Source: Chitinophaga pinensis (GTDB lineage: Bacteria > Bacteroidota > Bacteroidia > NS11-12g > UBA9320). From it: a DNA stretch of 64,000 nt. Location: positions 57,606 through 121,605 of the forward strand of contig CAMDSC010000005.1 in the NCBI GenBank assembly GCA_945907065.1. Reading direction: 5' to 3'. The position numbers were made by a program, and so were the translations under genes. The notes under the pieces were generated by a model, which ran no database searches, was not told where the DNA came from, and saw only the letters and a program-made list of their open reading frames with translations. This document shows, in pieces, positions 17,668 to 26,722 of this stretch (its first letter is position 1; each line of letters starts with the position of its first letter).

Positions 17668-18270
17668 CTATAATTTATGAATGACGCCAAAGTGCAAAAT
17701 ACCTTTGTATCCCGCTCCTAATGCAACATTGTATCCAAATTCCTTTTTTTTGCCTAACAATCCTCTAAAACCTATTGCATCAAGCTGAAGTGCTAAGCTG
17801 CCAAAAGATGGGTAAAATATAGGGTAGCGATTGGGAGTAAATACTTCTGTTACACGCAGTCCAACGCCATAACCACTGTAAATTTGTCTATCGGATTGAT
17901 TTTTCCAGTTAAAGCTATTACCTCCAGATATAACCATACTTGCCACAGGATAGCTTTCTTGATATTCACCATCGAAAGATGTATAAAGACCTGTAACTCC
18001 CATTTGCATACCAATAGTAAAATTTGATGTAAATCTCATCCCTGGTTTTTGATAATTGAATGAATACAAAAGTGATGGAATACTCATCCCAAAGTAACCA
18101 ACATCACCTGTTGCAATCATTTTGAGGCCAAAGCCTGTAAATGTACCAATCTCAACACTATGATGGCTTATGGAAGGCCGAGCAGTTAACGAATCGTTTT
18201 TTGCAGTTACTGACTGTGCAAGTATAACAATTAATGGAATTAAAGTAAAAATCGCTTTTTTGTTTTTCAT
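17668..18270 (-). CDS. exported protein of unknown function, possibly an outer-membrane beta-barrel
   Basis: A 200-residue protein with a signal peptide (MKNKKAIFTLIPLIVILAQS, cleavage near VTA). The mature part alternates aromatic and small residues (for example VEIGTFTGFGLKMIA, FTSNFTIGMQMGV, IYSGYGVGLRV, FGYNVALGAGYKG), which suggests beta-strands of a small outer-membrane barrel. It ends LHFGVIHKL, without a terminal phenylalanine. No family was recognised. It is a single gene with its own promoter element (TACTTTTG) ten bases before the ATG. Confidence 0.55.
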   Translation of the reverse strand: MKNKKAIFTLIPLIVILAQSVTAKNDSLTARPSISHHSVEIGTFTGFGLKMIATGDVGYFGMSIPSLLYSFNYQKPGMRFTSNFTIGMQMGVTGLYTSFDGEYQESYPVASMVISGGNSFNWKNQSDRQIYSGYGVGLRVTEVFTPNRYPIFYPSFGSLALQLDAIGFRGLLGKKKEFGYNVALGAGYKGILHFGVIHKL

Positions 18271-18280
18271 AATTAAAAAT

Positions 18281-18288
18281 CAAAAGTA
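18281..18288 (-). promoter_or_regulatory. candidate -7 promoter element (TACTTTTG)
   Basis: Exact TAnnTTTG on the minus strand, ten bases before the ATG of the small exported protein gene. Confidence 0.45.
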
Positions 18289-18387
18289 ATAATTTAAAGA
18301 CATAAAATACATCGCCCAACTGAAAAGTCAATTCAGATAAACCACAAACATCTTCTCGTTAAAAATAAATAAAGAATAAATTTTCAA

Positions 18388-18738
18388 TCAACCTTCCAAA
18401 ACAAACTCAGGATTAAAACTCCCCACTCCCAAAGGATTTTGCTTTTCAATACTCACTGTCCATTTCTGCACCTGAACAAATTGTTTTTTTAAAGCTTTAT
18501 AAATATTTAAGGCCACAGTTTCTATAAGGTCTTCCCGTTGTTGGAAGGTGTTTTTTAAAACATTATATAAAGCTTCATAATTTACCGAATTTTCAAGGTT
18601 TGGTACTTCTTTGGCAAAGTCTGCCTTTAAAACCGCCTTAATAGTAATGGTAAAAAAAGTACCAACCAATGCCTCTTCCTTATGAATTCCGTGGTATCCG
18701 TAAAGCTTTATTGAGTTAAATATGAGTGTGCCAGTCAT
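18388..18738 (-). CDS. folB: dihydroneopterin aldolase
   Basis: A 116-residue FolB/T-fold protein that converts 7,8-dihydroneopterin to 6-hydroxymethyl-dihydropterin in folate synthesis. Visible motifs are GYHGIHKEEALVGTFF near residue 14, the pterin-anchoring glutamate within EDLIETVA near 70, and the catalytic lysine in VSIEKQNPLG near 95. Length is typical. The gene is divergent from glutaryl-CoA dehydrogenase, whose promoter must lie in the short shared interval. Confidence 0.92.
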   Translation of the reverse strand: MTGTLIFNSIKLYGYHGIHKEEALVGTFFTITIKAVLKADFAKEVPNLENSVNYEALYNVLKNTFQQREDLIETVALNIYKALKKQFVQVQKWTVSIEKQNPLGVGSFNPEFVLEG

Positions 18739-18772
18739 CTAAATTTGTTAATTACCTTGCAAATTAAAGTTT

Positions 18773-18780
18773 TATTTTTG
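18773..18780 (+). promoter_or_regulatory. candidate -7 promoter element for glutaryl-CoA dehydrogenase (TATTTTTG)
   Basis: TATTTTTG lies 12 bases before the ATG at 18793. A second exact match, TAAATTTG, lies at 18740-18747. If either is used, the TTG at 18745 is part of the promoter, not a start codon. Confidence 0.45.
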
Positions 18781-18792
18781 CCAACTCAACGT

Positions 18793-20010
18793 ATGACACA
18801 AGCTGAATTACTCGAATTAAAAGAAAAACAAGCAGGCAGAGACCATTATCAGCAACCTGATTTTTATGCCATCGACGATTTATTAACCGAAGAACACAAA
18901 CTTATTCGCGATACAGTGAGGGATTGGGTAAAGCGTGAAATTTCGCCGGTTATAGATGAATGTTGCCAACATGCTATTTTTCCCGAATATATAAAACGCG
19001 GATTAGGTGATATTGGGTGTTATGCACCTCAATTGCCTGCAGAATATGGCTGTGGCGGATTGGATTATATTTCTTACGGCTTGGCCATGCAAGAATTGGA
19101 ACGTGGCGATAGCGGAGTTCGTTCTACGGCTTCGGTTCAGGGTTCTTTGGTTATGTACCCAATTTATAAATTTGGTAGCGAAGAGCAACGCCGTAAATAT
19201 TTACCAAAACTGGCTACCGGTGAATGGATGGGCTGTTTTGGGTTAACTGAGCCTAACCATGGCAGCGACCCAAGTGGAATGACCTCTCGCTTTGAAGATA
19301 AAGGCGACCATTATTTGCTAAACGGAGCTAAAATGTGGATTTCAAATTCGCCGTTTGCTGATGTGGCTGTAGTTTGGGCCAAAAATGAAGAAGGAATTAT
19401 TCATGGAATGATTTTGGAACGGGGTATGGATGGATTAACAACTCCCGAAACTCATAAAAAATGGAGCCTTCGTGCTTCGGCTACCGGCGAGTTAGTATTT
19501 GACAATGTAAAAGTTCCTAAAGAAAATATATTACCTAATGTAAGAGGATTAAAAGGACCATTAACTTGCCTTAACTCCGCAAGATATGGCATTAGCTGGG
19601 GTGCCGTTGGTGCTGCCATGGATTGCTATGATACAGCGGTTCGTTATTGCAAAGAACGCAAGCAGTTTGGAAAACCGATTGGAGGATTTCAACTGCAACA
19701 AAAAAAATTGGCAGAAATGCTTACCGAAATAACCAAAGCCCAATTGCTTTGCTGGAGATTGGGAAACCTTATGGATCAAGGAAAAGCTTCTCCGGCTCAA
19801 ATTAGTTTGGCTAAAAGGAATAATGTGGATATGGCCCTTACCGTTGCAAGAACTGCCCGTCAAATGTTAGGTGGAATGGGTATTACGGGCGATTATCCGA
19901 TTATGCGCCACAGTATGAACCTAGAATCCGTAGTTACTTATGAAGGTACTCATGATATCCATTTATTAATTTTAGGAATGGAGATAACCGGAGAAAACGC
20001 TTTTACTTAA
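18793..20010 (+). CDS. glutaryl-CoA dehydrogenase
   Basis: An FAD-dependent acyl-CoA dehydrogenase of the glutaryl-CoA type, which oxidises and decarboxylates glutaryl-CoA to crotonyl-CoA in lysine/tryptophan catabolism. The 405 residues from the ATG at 18793 follow the mitochondrial enzyme closely: RSTASVQGSLVMYPIY with the substrate-binding arginine, CFGLTEPNHGSDPSGM (FAD/substrate loop), WSLRASATGELVF, LNSARYGISWG, and the catalytic glutamate in TYEGTHDIHLLILG near the C-terminus. An upstream in-frame TTG (18745) would add 16 residues but falls inside a promoter-like TAAATTTG, so the ATG is preferred. The next gene starts directly after its stop. Confidence 0.92.
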   Translation: MTQAELLELKEKQAGRDHYQQPDFYAIDDLLTEEHKLIRDTVRDWVKREISPVIDECCQHAIFPEYIKRGLGDIGCYAPQLPAEYGCGGLDYISYGLAMQELERGDSGVRSTASVQGSLVMYPIYKFGSEEQRRKYLPKLATGEWMGCFGLTEPNHGSDPSGMTSRFEDKGDHYLLNGAKMWISNSPFADVAVVWAKNEEGIIHGMILERGMDGLTTPETHKKWSLRASATGELVFDNVKVPKENILPNVRGLKGPLTCLNSARYGISWGAVGAAMDCYDTAVRYCKERKQFGKPIGGFQLQQKKLAEMLTEITKAQLLCWRLGNLMDQGKASPAQISLAKRNNVDMALTVARTARQMLGGMGITGDYPIMRHSMNLESVVTYEGTHDIHLLILGMEITGENAFT

Positions 20011-21099
20011 TTGAAAACCTTTAGATATATATTTTTACTTATTTTTTTAGGTATTAAATTATCGACATTTGGTATGGCTTCTTTTGAGCCAACCAATGTT
20101 TTAATAACCTTAAAAAAATCATCTCAGGCAGATTCAATAGGATATAATTTACCATCAGAATTTGCAAAGTTTTTGTATCCTAAAATTATGGACGGAACCA
20201 TTAGTTTATGGGATGGCCCATTAAAAGAAATAAGAATTACTGCGGATGCATTAAAAGAAATAGAGCAATCAAGTCAAAAAAAATTTTCATCCGGAGATTA
20301 TTTGTTAATCCATGAAATTTGGACTTTAGCCAAGCGAACCCTTGATACCAAAACAATTGGTTTTACATTTTTAACAATTAATGAATCCGGTAAAGTTACT
20401 TATGGTTATATTGATTATAAAGACATAATGGTTTTGCTGGATAAAAATTTTATTCCTGCCAATGCCAATGGTTTTTTGAATATTACCTTTAGGGAAACCA
20501 TTCAAAACAAAGAATTCAATTTTTCAATAAACCAATTTGGTTCGGATGATTTTAAAGCCGACCCTAGTAAAGCCTTTGAAATACAAAACCAACTGCTTAA
20601 TAATTCGTCTATTAAGGTTTATTTGGCGTCTAAAGATATTGCGCGGTATAAATCAATTACCTACGAGGTTTTAAAAAATGGCACCGAAAATAATGACTCC
20701 TTGTTCTTAGCATTAAGTTTGTATTTTAGAAATAATTTAGAACAGTTTTTTAACTTAGGTGGCGACCAAAGTGTTTCATTTATAAATAAAGAACCTGAAA
20801 TAAATATCACAAAATTAAAATTGAACGAACTTTATAAAACCTATAAGGGACAGGTAACTTCAGAAATAACTTCGATACAATTTTATGTTAATGGAAAATA
20901 TTTACCTCCTAATGATTTGGCAACTTTAAGGAAAACTGAGGTTAATATTAAATCCCAAACTTCGGAAAATTTTATTCTGGAAAAAAAATATGATTTAACC
21001 ATAACTTCCATTAATTCGGAGGAAATAAATAACAGAAATAGTTTTGAACTTATTAAAAAAATAAACGAAGGAAACTGGAAACAGTTGGTAAAACATTAA
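20011..21099 (+). CDS. exported protein of unknown function, weakly GldN-like
   Basis: A 362-residue protein starting at a TTG that abuts the preceding stop. The N-terminus MKTFRYIFLLIFLGIKLSTFG is a signal peptide, which supports the TTG because the next in-frame ATG would delete it. The segment FLYPKIMDGTISLWD ... DYLLIHEIWTLAKRTLDTKTIGFTFL resembles by eye the layout of gliding/T9SS protein GldN, where a short YxxPxI-type opening precedes a KxxWxFDK-type strand. The match is weak and the genes gldKLM are absent. It is probably translationally coupled to the dehydrogenase gene, though a functional link is not obvious. Confidence 0.45.
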   Translation: MKTFRYIFLLIFLGIKLSTFGMASFEPTNVLITLKKSSQADSIGYNLPSEFAKFLYPKIMDGTISLWDGPLKEIRITADALKEIEQSSQKKFSSGDYLLIHEIWTLAKRTLDTKTIGFTFLTINESGKVTYGYIDYKDIMVLLDKNFIPANANGFLNITFRETIQNKEFNFSINQFGSDDFKADPSKAFEIQNQLLNNSSIKVYLASKDIARYKSITYEVLKNGTENNDSLFLALSLYFRNNLEQFFNLGGDQSVSFINKEPEINITKLKLNELYKTYKGQVTSEITSIQFYVNGKYLPPNDLATLRKTEVNIKSQTSENFILEKKYDLTITSINSEEINNRNSFELIKKINEGNWKQLVKH

Positions 21100-21174
21100 C
21101 CTCTATCATTCCAACGAAGAAAGAATCTCTAAAAACAATTTTACAGTAACACGATAAAACACTACAAAAAAAGA

Positions 21175-22578
21175 ATGACTCAAATAAAATTTGGAACTGA
21201 CGGATGGAGGGCAATAATAGCCCGCGATTATACTGAAATCAATGTGATGCGAGTGGCCGAAGCTACCGCTAAATGGATTGTTGCAAAATCGGGAGCTAAT
21301 CCGAAATCAGTTATAGGATACGACTGCCGCTTTGGTGGCGAAATGTTTATGCAAGCCACGGCTCGTGTTTTTGCAGCACATGGAATAACTTGTGTGGTGG
21401 CTCATAATTTCATAAGTACACCAATGGTTTCATTGGCTACTTTAAAACTGAAAGCCGCAGCCGGAATTGTAATTACAGCCAGTCACAACCCACCCAGTTA
21501 TAATGGTTTTAAAATTAAAGATTCCTTTGGCGGACCAGCCGTTCCTGCTGAAATTGCCAAAGTGGAAGCCTTAATTCCTGAAAATATAACAACTAATTAT
21601 GAGTCATTTGAAAGTTGTGTTTCTAAGGGTTTAATAATTTATGAAGACCTGGAAGAAATGTATCTGGAAACCATAAAAAAAGGGATTGATTTTGACTTAA
21701 TAAATAGAGCAAACAAAGAACTGGCCTACGATGCCATGTATGGCGCAGGCCAAAGTGCCATGCGAAATTTGCTGCCTGAAACTACATTTTTACATTGTGA
21801 GTTCAACCCTTGGTTTGATGGACAAGCCCCTGAACCTATTCATAAAAATTTGACTGAATTGTCAGAACTTATTAGTATTTCAGAAGACATAGATTTAGGA
21901 ATAGCAACGGATGGCGATGCGGATAGAATTGGTTTATATAACGCCACCGGCAAATTTATTGATTCGCATCATATCATACTTTTATTGATTCAGTATTTAC
22001 ATAAATACAAAGGAATGAGTGGCAAAGTAGTGAACAGCTTTAGCTGTACCGGAAAAATCAAAAACCTTTGCAAACATTATGGTTTGGAGCAGGAAGTTAC
22101 CAAAATCGGGTTTAAATATATTTGCGATACCATCATTACCGAGGATGTTTTAATCGGTGGTGAAGAATCAGGAGGAATTGCCATAAAAGGACATATTCCT
22201 GAACGTGACGGGCTTTGGATTGGTTTAACAATTCTTGAATTTATGGCTGCAACCGGAAGAAGTTTGGATGAACTAATTGAAGAAGTTTATAAAATCACCG
22301 GTTCATTTGCCGTGGAACGTTATGATTTGCATATTGATGAAGCCACTAAACAAAAAGTTATTTCCAATTGTAAAAGTAAAACTTACACTACTTTTGGAAA
22401 TTATGTTATTGAATCGGAAGAAGATATGGATGGATATAAATACCATTTAGGAAATGACCAATGGGTGATGATTCGCCCTTCGGGAACTGAGCCGGTGCTT
22501 AGGGTTTATGCTGAGTCAGCTACTTCTGAAAAAGCTTTTGAAATACTGGAAGCTACCAAAAAGGTTATTTTAGTTTAA
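21175..22578 (+). CDS. phosphoglucomutase/phosphomannomutase family protein
   Basis: A 467-residue alpha-D-phosphohexomutase. The four family motifs are present: the catalytic phosphoserine loop TASHNPPSYNGFK near residue 100, the Mg loop ATDGDADRIG near 243, the sugar-binding loop GGEESGG near 325, and the phosphate loop RPSGTEPVLRVY near 440. It starts IKFGTDGWRAIIARDYTE, as in archaeal-type and Bacteroidota PGM/PMM proteins. It interconverts hexose 1- and 6-phosphates for glycan precursors; the exact sugar cannot be read. It is followed 7 bp later by a DUF2279 gene. Confidence 0.9.
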   Translation: MTQIKFGTDGWRAIIARDYTEINVMRVAEATAKWIVAKSGANPKSVIGYDCRFGGEMFMQATARVFAAHGITCVVAHNFISTPMVSLATLKLKAAAGIVITASHNPPSYNGFKIKDSFGGPAVPAEIAKVEALIPENITTNYESFESCVSKGLIIYEDLEEMYLETIKKGIDFDLINRANKELAYDAMYGAGQSAMRNLLPETTFLHCEFNPWFDGQAPEPIHKNLTELSELISISEDIDLGIATDGDADRIGLYNATGKFIDSHHIILLLIQYLHKYKGMSGKVVNSFSCTGKIKNLCKHYGLEQEVTKIGFKYICDTIITEDVLIGGEESGGIAIKGHIPERDGLWIGLTILEFMAATGRSLDELIEEVYKITGSFAVERYDLHIDEATKQKVISNCKSKTYTTFGNYVIESEEDMDGYKYHLGNDQWVMIRPSGTEPVLRVYAESATSEKAFEILEATKKVILV

Positions 22579-22585
22579 AAGGTTT

Positions 22586-23533
22586 ATGACAACTCCTCCA
22601 ATCCTGAATTCGAAATTTAATGGTTGGGTTCGTTTTTTGGCAGTTTCAATTCTATTATTTTTCTCACATATTTCCTTTTCGCAAACCGATAGTATTACAA
22701 AACTTAACCGAAAAGAAAATATCGTTGGTCTTACATTAAGCGGAGGATATCTTGGTAGTATGTTAGGGCTTTATCAACTTTGGTATACCGATTACCCTCA
22801 ATCCAAATTTCATTTTTTTAATGACAATAAAGAATGGCTGCACATGGATAAAGCAGGTCATATTTATAGTGCTTATACCGCCGGGAAATACAGTATTGAT
22901 ATGCTAAAATGGGGTGGATATACGAATCGACAAGCTGCCATAGCAGGGCCATTATATGGTTATTTATACCAAACAACTATTGAAGTTTTTGACGGCTTTT
23001 CAGCAGGTTGGGGGTTTTCAAAAGGAGATATTCTGGCCAATACAATTGGGACAGGTTTGTTTATGGGGCAGGCTTTGGCTTGGAACGAACAGCGAATTTC
23101 AATTAAATTATCTTTTTTACCCACCTCCTTTTCTAAAGTAAGACCAGAAGTTTTAGGTGAAAATTTAGTTGAAAATTTATTTAAAGATTACAACGGTCAA
23201 ACCTACTGGTTGTGTGTAAATCCAAAATCATTTGCTCCAAAAAGTAATTGGCCAGGTTGGATAGATATTTCTTTAGGCTATGGAGCTACAGGGATGTACG
23301 GTGGTGAAGATAATATTTGGCATGCAGAAGATTTTCCTAAAACTTTTGACTATTCCTCAACGCCTCGCAGGATGAAATTTTATTTAGCACCTGATATAAA
23401 CCTTGAAAAATTGAAGATTAAAAAAAAGTGGTTAAAATATTCTCTCAAAATTTTGAACACCTTAAAATTTCCTTTACCGGCTCTCAATTTTACTCAAGGT
23501 GTTGGATTTAAATTTGAATCATTAAAGTTTTAA
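22586..23533 (+). CDS. DUF2279 family exported protein
   Basis: A 315-residue protein with an N-terminal hydrophobic signal (about residues 16-33, ending FSQTDS). The DUF2279-type core follows: FHFFNDNKEWLHMDKAGHIYSAY (cited in two parts, FHFFNDNKEW and LHMDKAGHIYSAY, residues about 72-95), then GGYTNRQAAIAGPLYG and SAGWGFSKGDILANTIG. Histidines and acidic residues recur in this core. The C-terminal half is beta-rich and ends in QGVGFKFESLKF, which fits an outer-membrane or periplasmic location. Function is unknown. It lies 7 bp after the phosphohexomutase gene and is probably co-transcribed with it. Confidence 0.7.
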   Translation: MTTPPILNSKFNGWVRFLAVSILLFFSHISFSQTDSITKLNRKENIVGLTLSGGYLGSMLGLYQLWYTDYPQSKFHFFNDNKEWLHMDKAGHIYSAYTAGKYSIDMLKWGGYTNRQAAIAGPLYGYLYQTTIEVFDGFSAGWGFSKGDILANTIGTGLFMGQALAWNEQRISIKLSFLPTSFSKVRPEVLGENLVENLFKDYNGQTYWLCVNPKSFAPKSNWPGWIDISLGYGATGMYGGEDNIWHAEDFPKTFDYSSTPRRMKFYLAPDINLEKLKIKKKWLKYSLKILNTLKFPLPALNFTQGVGFKFESLKF

Positions 23534-23546
23534 ATTATAAAGTTTC

Positions 23547-23554
23547 TATATTTG
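23547..23554 (+). promoter_or_regulatory. candidate -7 promoter element for the RDD gene (TATATTTG)
   Basis: Exact TAnnTTTG, nine bases before the ATG at 23564. The TTG at 23552, an apparent alternative start, is the last three bases of this element. Confidence 0.5.
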
Positions 23555-23563
23555 TCTTCTCCT

Positions 23564-24145
23564 ATGGAAAACATTCTTGACAACACACTAATTGAAGAAC
23601 AAAATACCCAAATAATTTATGGTAGTTTTTGGCCACGTCTTTGGGCATTGATGCTTGACGGTTTAATTTTCATACCGCTATATATAGTTGTATTTTTTAA
23701 TATGCTCGACTGGAAAAGTATACCATTAATGATTGTTATTTCAATAATACCAATAATTTATAAACCGTATTGGGAATTCAGATATGGCACTACCATTGGC
23801 AAAAAGGCAATGAAATTAAGAGTTACAAATATCAATTATGAAAGGCCCAATTTACAAGAGGTTTTGTTGCGCAATATTTTCTATATCACCTTTGGAATTT
23901 TGAATATCATCTTTTCTGTATTAATCTTTTCAATGCCTGAATTTGCTGATATCACAGAGTTTTTAGAATATGGTAAAATAAATCAATTATCATCGGGTGC
24001 CGTAATGCTAAGTTACTGCTCATCTATAATTTATTTGATAGAATTTGTAATGTTGTTAATTGATAATAAAAAACGTTCATTGCACGACCGCATTGGGCAA
24101 ACCTATGTTATAAAAAGCCTGTATGAATGGCAAAAAAGAATCTAA
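23564..24145 (+). CDS. RDD-family membrane protein
   Basis: A 193-residue membrane protein of the RDD family, starting MENILDNTLIEEQ. It has the signature region FWPRLWALMLDGLIFIPLY (the Arg and Asp of RDD), a second helix around residues 45-65, the motif EFRYGTTIGKKAMKLRV, then two helices and a C-terminal HDRIGQTYVI. RDD proteins are small multi-helix membrane proteins, some acting in cation/proton exchange; the role here is unknown. The start is placed at the ATG, because the upstream in-frame TTG lies inside a TATATTTG promoter element. The leader would then be only a few bases long. Confidence 0.82.
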   Translation: MENILDNTLIEEQNTQIIYGSFWPRLWALMLDGLIFIPLYIVVFFNMLDWKSIPLMIVISIIPIIYKPYWEFRYGTTIGKKAMKLRVTNINYERPNLQEVLLRNIFYITFGILNIIFSVLIFSMPEFADITEFLEYGKINQLSSGAVMLSYCSSIIYLIEFVMLLIDNKKRSLHDRIGQTYVIKSLYEWQKRI

Positions 24146-24265
24146 CCTAAGTTTTAGATTGCTTCTTTATTATTATTTTTAATACCTATTTTCGAATCCG
24201 ATTTCAGGTCATTCTTTGCTATCTTTTTTAGTAGACTGACTAAATTTTAGATTAATATTTCCATT

Positions 24266-26722
24266 TTGAATTCCGAACGTCTCACTCTATTCGCACAGGT
24301 TTTGCTTCCATTGGCATTACCCCAAGGCCTTACCTACCGTGTACCCGAGGAATTAAACGAATTAGTAACCGAAGGGAAACGGGTGGTGGTGCAAGTAGGT
24401 AAACGCAAATTATACACAGGAATTGTTCTCTCTGTTTCCGAAGAAGTTCCAAAGGGGTTTGAAGTAAAATACATCCTCTCTGTTTTGGATGATATGCCAA
24501 TTGTTTCAAATCAACAAATTGAATTTTGGAAGTGGATTGCATCCTATTACATGTGTACTTTGGGCGAGGTAATGAAAGCAGCTTTGCCGGCTGCTTTAAA
24601 ACTGGAAAGTGAAGCAGTAATTATCCTTTGCCAAGGCTACGAAACCGTTTCATTACTAGACTCCGACGAAGAAATTATTATTAAATACCTTGAAAAAGCA
24701 GGTGAAATATCCATCAGTTCCGCCTCTGTTATTGTAAAAAAACATAACATTTATAAACTAGTAAAATCGCTTTATCAAAAAGGGGCTATTTTGCTCAAAG
24801 AGGATTTAACCGATAATTACAAACCACGGAGAATAAAATGTATTAGAATAAATACAGAATTAACCGAAATTGAGCTAAGAGAAATTTTTAACCAATTGGA
24901 AAAAAAAGCCCGAAAACAATTGGATGTTTTAATGGCTCTTTACAGTTATCAAGCAAAGCGAAGGTTTACTGAAAAACTAAACTTCATAAAAGAGACTCAA
25001 TCAAGCACCTCTTCTTTAAAAAATTTAATAGAAAAAGGAATTATAGAGGAATACGAAGCAGACAAGCAAAGTCTTCAAGATACAAAAATTGAGATTTTGC
25101 CTCAACTTTCACCGGCACAACAAAGAGCTTTTGAAGAAATTAAAACCAAATGGGCCAACCTTGAAATTTGTTTGCTTCATGGAGTTACTTCGTCTGGGAA
25201 AACGCATGTTTATTTTCATTTAATTGAAGAGATTTTAAAAGCTGAAAGACAAGTCCTTTTCATTGTTCCCGAAATGGCTTTAACAGCCCAATTGGTAGAA
25301 CGGTTTAAAAAATATTTTGGCAATTTAATTGAAGTAACCCATTCCGGTTTTAGCCAAAATGAACGTTTGGAAACATGGAATAATGTGGCATCGCAAAAAA
25401 CAAAAATAATCCTCGGGGTTCGATCTTCCTTATTTATGCCTTTCCAAAATTTAGGATTACTTATTGTTGACGAAGAACATGAAACAACCCTAAAACAACA
25501 AGACCCCGCCCCTCGTTACCATGCCCGCGAAAGTGCAGTAGTTTTGGCCAAACAGTTTGGAGCCAAAGTACTTTTAGGCAGTGCCACACCAGCTGTTGAA
25601 AGTTGGTACAATGCTCAAACGAGTAAGTATGGTTTGGTAAACCTGATGGAACGTTTTGGGGGTGTTGCTGCTCCTAGTATTGAACTGGTAAACCTTGTCG
25701 AAGCTCAAAAAGGAAACCGAATGAGAGGGCCTTATTCATCGGATATGTTGGATGCCTTGGAAATGGTTTTAAAAAATAAAAAGCAAGCCATAATTTTTCA
25801 AAATCGCAGAGGCTATGTGCCGGTTACAGAATGTGGCTTATGTGGTTGGACGCCGAAATGTGTAAACTGCGATGTTTCGCTTACTTATTACACGTCTTCA
25901 AAAAATTACCGTTGCAATTTTTGTGGTTTTAAAAATGAATTGATAACCAAATGCGGAGCCTGTTCAAGCAACCGATTAAAACTTATTGGCTATGGAACAG
26001 AGCGGTTGGAAGAAGAACTAAAAATACATTTGCCTGATGCCAAAATTGCCCGTTTTGATTCGGAATCAACTCGAAACAGAAAGCAAATGGAAAAGTTGAT
26101 TAAGGATTTTGAAACCGGTGAATTAGATATTTTGGTGGGTACTCAAATGCTAAGCAAAGGGTTGGATTTTGAAAATCTGGATTTTGTAGGAGTTATCAAT
26201 GCCGACCATCTCATTAATTTTCCTGACTTTAGGTCGGTAGAACGAAGTTTCCAAATGTTGGTTCAGGTATCAGGCCGGGCAGGCCGCCGCGATACACCGG
26301 GAACCGCAATGGTGCAAACCTATCAGCCTTGGCACAAAGTTTTAGAAGCGCTTAAATCGTCTGATATTTCCACGCTTTATGACTGGGAATTGCAGGAACG
26401 CTTGAAATACCATTATCCTCCGTTTACAAGAGTTATAAAATTAACCATAAAGCACCCTAAAGCTTCTATTGCCGAACAGGCTGCCTATACCTTAGCCGAA
26501 TGGCTAAAACCTTCTTTAGGCGATAATGTATTAGGTCCAGAAAGTCCGTTTGTGGCTAAAATACGAAACCAATACATTCAGCAAATTATTATTAAATACG
26601 ACCCATCAAAGATTTCTTCCCAAAAACTAAAAGACTTGGTAATGAAATTAATAAACGAAATCCGTACCCAAAAAGAATTTAAACAGGTATGGATAACTGT
26701 AGATGTGGACCCTTATTTTTAA
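24266..26722 (+). CDS. priA: primosomal protein N' (replication restart helicase PriA)
   Basis: PriA reloads the replisome at stalled forks using a 3'-to-5' helicase. The 818 residues show the N-terminal 3'-DNA-binding domain (VLLPLALPQGLTYRVPEEL), the helicase Walker A HGVTSSGKTHVYFHL near residue 307, DEEHE (motif II) near 403, GSATPAVESW (motif III), eight zinc-binding cysteines in CGLCGWTPKCVNC and CNFCGFKNELITKCGAC, and GTQMLSKGLDF in the second RecA lobe. The start is a TTG (24266); no ATG occurs before the conserved N-terminus. Its 3' end overlaps the convergent PAP2 gene by four bases. Confidence 0.95.
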   Translation: MNSERLTLFAQVLLPLALPQGLTYRVPEELNELVTEGKRVVVQVGKRKLYTGIVLSVSEEVPKGFEVKYILSVLDDMPIVSNQQIEFWKWIASYYMCTLGEVMKAALPAALKLESEAVIILCQGYETVSLLDSDEEIIIKYLEKAGEISISSASVIVKKHNIYKLVKSLYQKGAILLKEDLTDNYKPRRIKCIRINTELTEIELREIFNQLEKKARKQLDVLMALYSYQAKRRFTEKLNFIKETQSSTSSLKNLIEKGIIEEYEADKQSLQDTKIEILPQLSPAQQRAFEEIKTKWANLEICLLHGVTSSGKTHVYFHLIEEILKAERQVLFIVPEMALTAQLVERFKKYFGNLIEVTHSGFSQNERLETWNNVASQKTKIILGVRSSLFMPFQNLGLLIVDEEHETTLKQQDPAPRYHARESAVVLAKQFGAKVLLGSATPAVESWYNAQTSKYGLVNLMERFGGVAAPSIELVNLVEAQKGNRMRGPYSSDMLDALEMVLKNKKQAIIFQNRRGYVPVTECGLCGWTPKCVNCDVSLTYYTSSKNYRCNFCGFKNELITKCGACSSNRLKLIGYGTERLEEELKIHLPDAKIARFDSESTRNRKQMEKLIKDFETGELDILVGTQMLSKGLDFENLDFVGVINADHLINFPDFRSVERSFQMLVQVSGRAGRRDTPGTAMVQTYQPWHKVLEALKSSDISTLYDWELQERLKYHYPPFTRVIKLTIKHPKASIAEQAAYTLAEWLKPSLGDNVLGPESPFVAKIRNQYIQQIIIKYDPSKISSQKLKDLVMKLINEIRTQKEFKQVWITVDVDPYF

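Noticed and set aside
18745..18792. TTG start adding 16 residues to glutaryl-CoA dehydrogenase
   Set aside because: The TTG is the end of TAAATTTG, a promoter-type element, and the added residues are not part of the family N-terminus.
23552..23563. TTG start for the RDD protein
   Set aside because: It lies inside TATATTTG; the ATG at 23564 follows directly.
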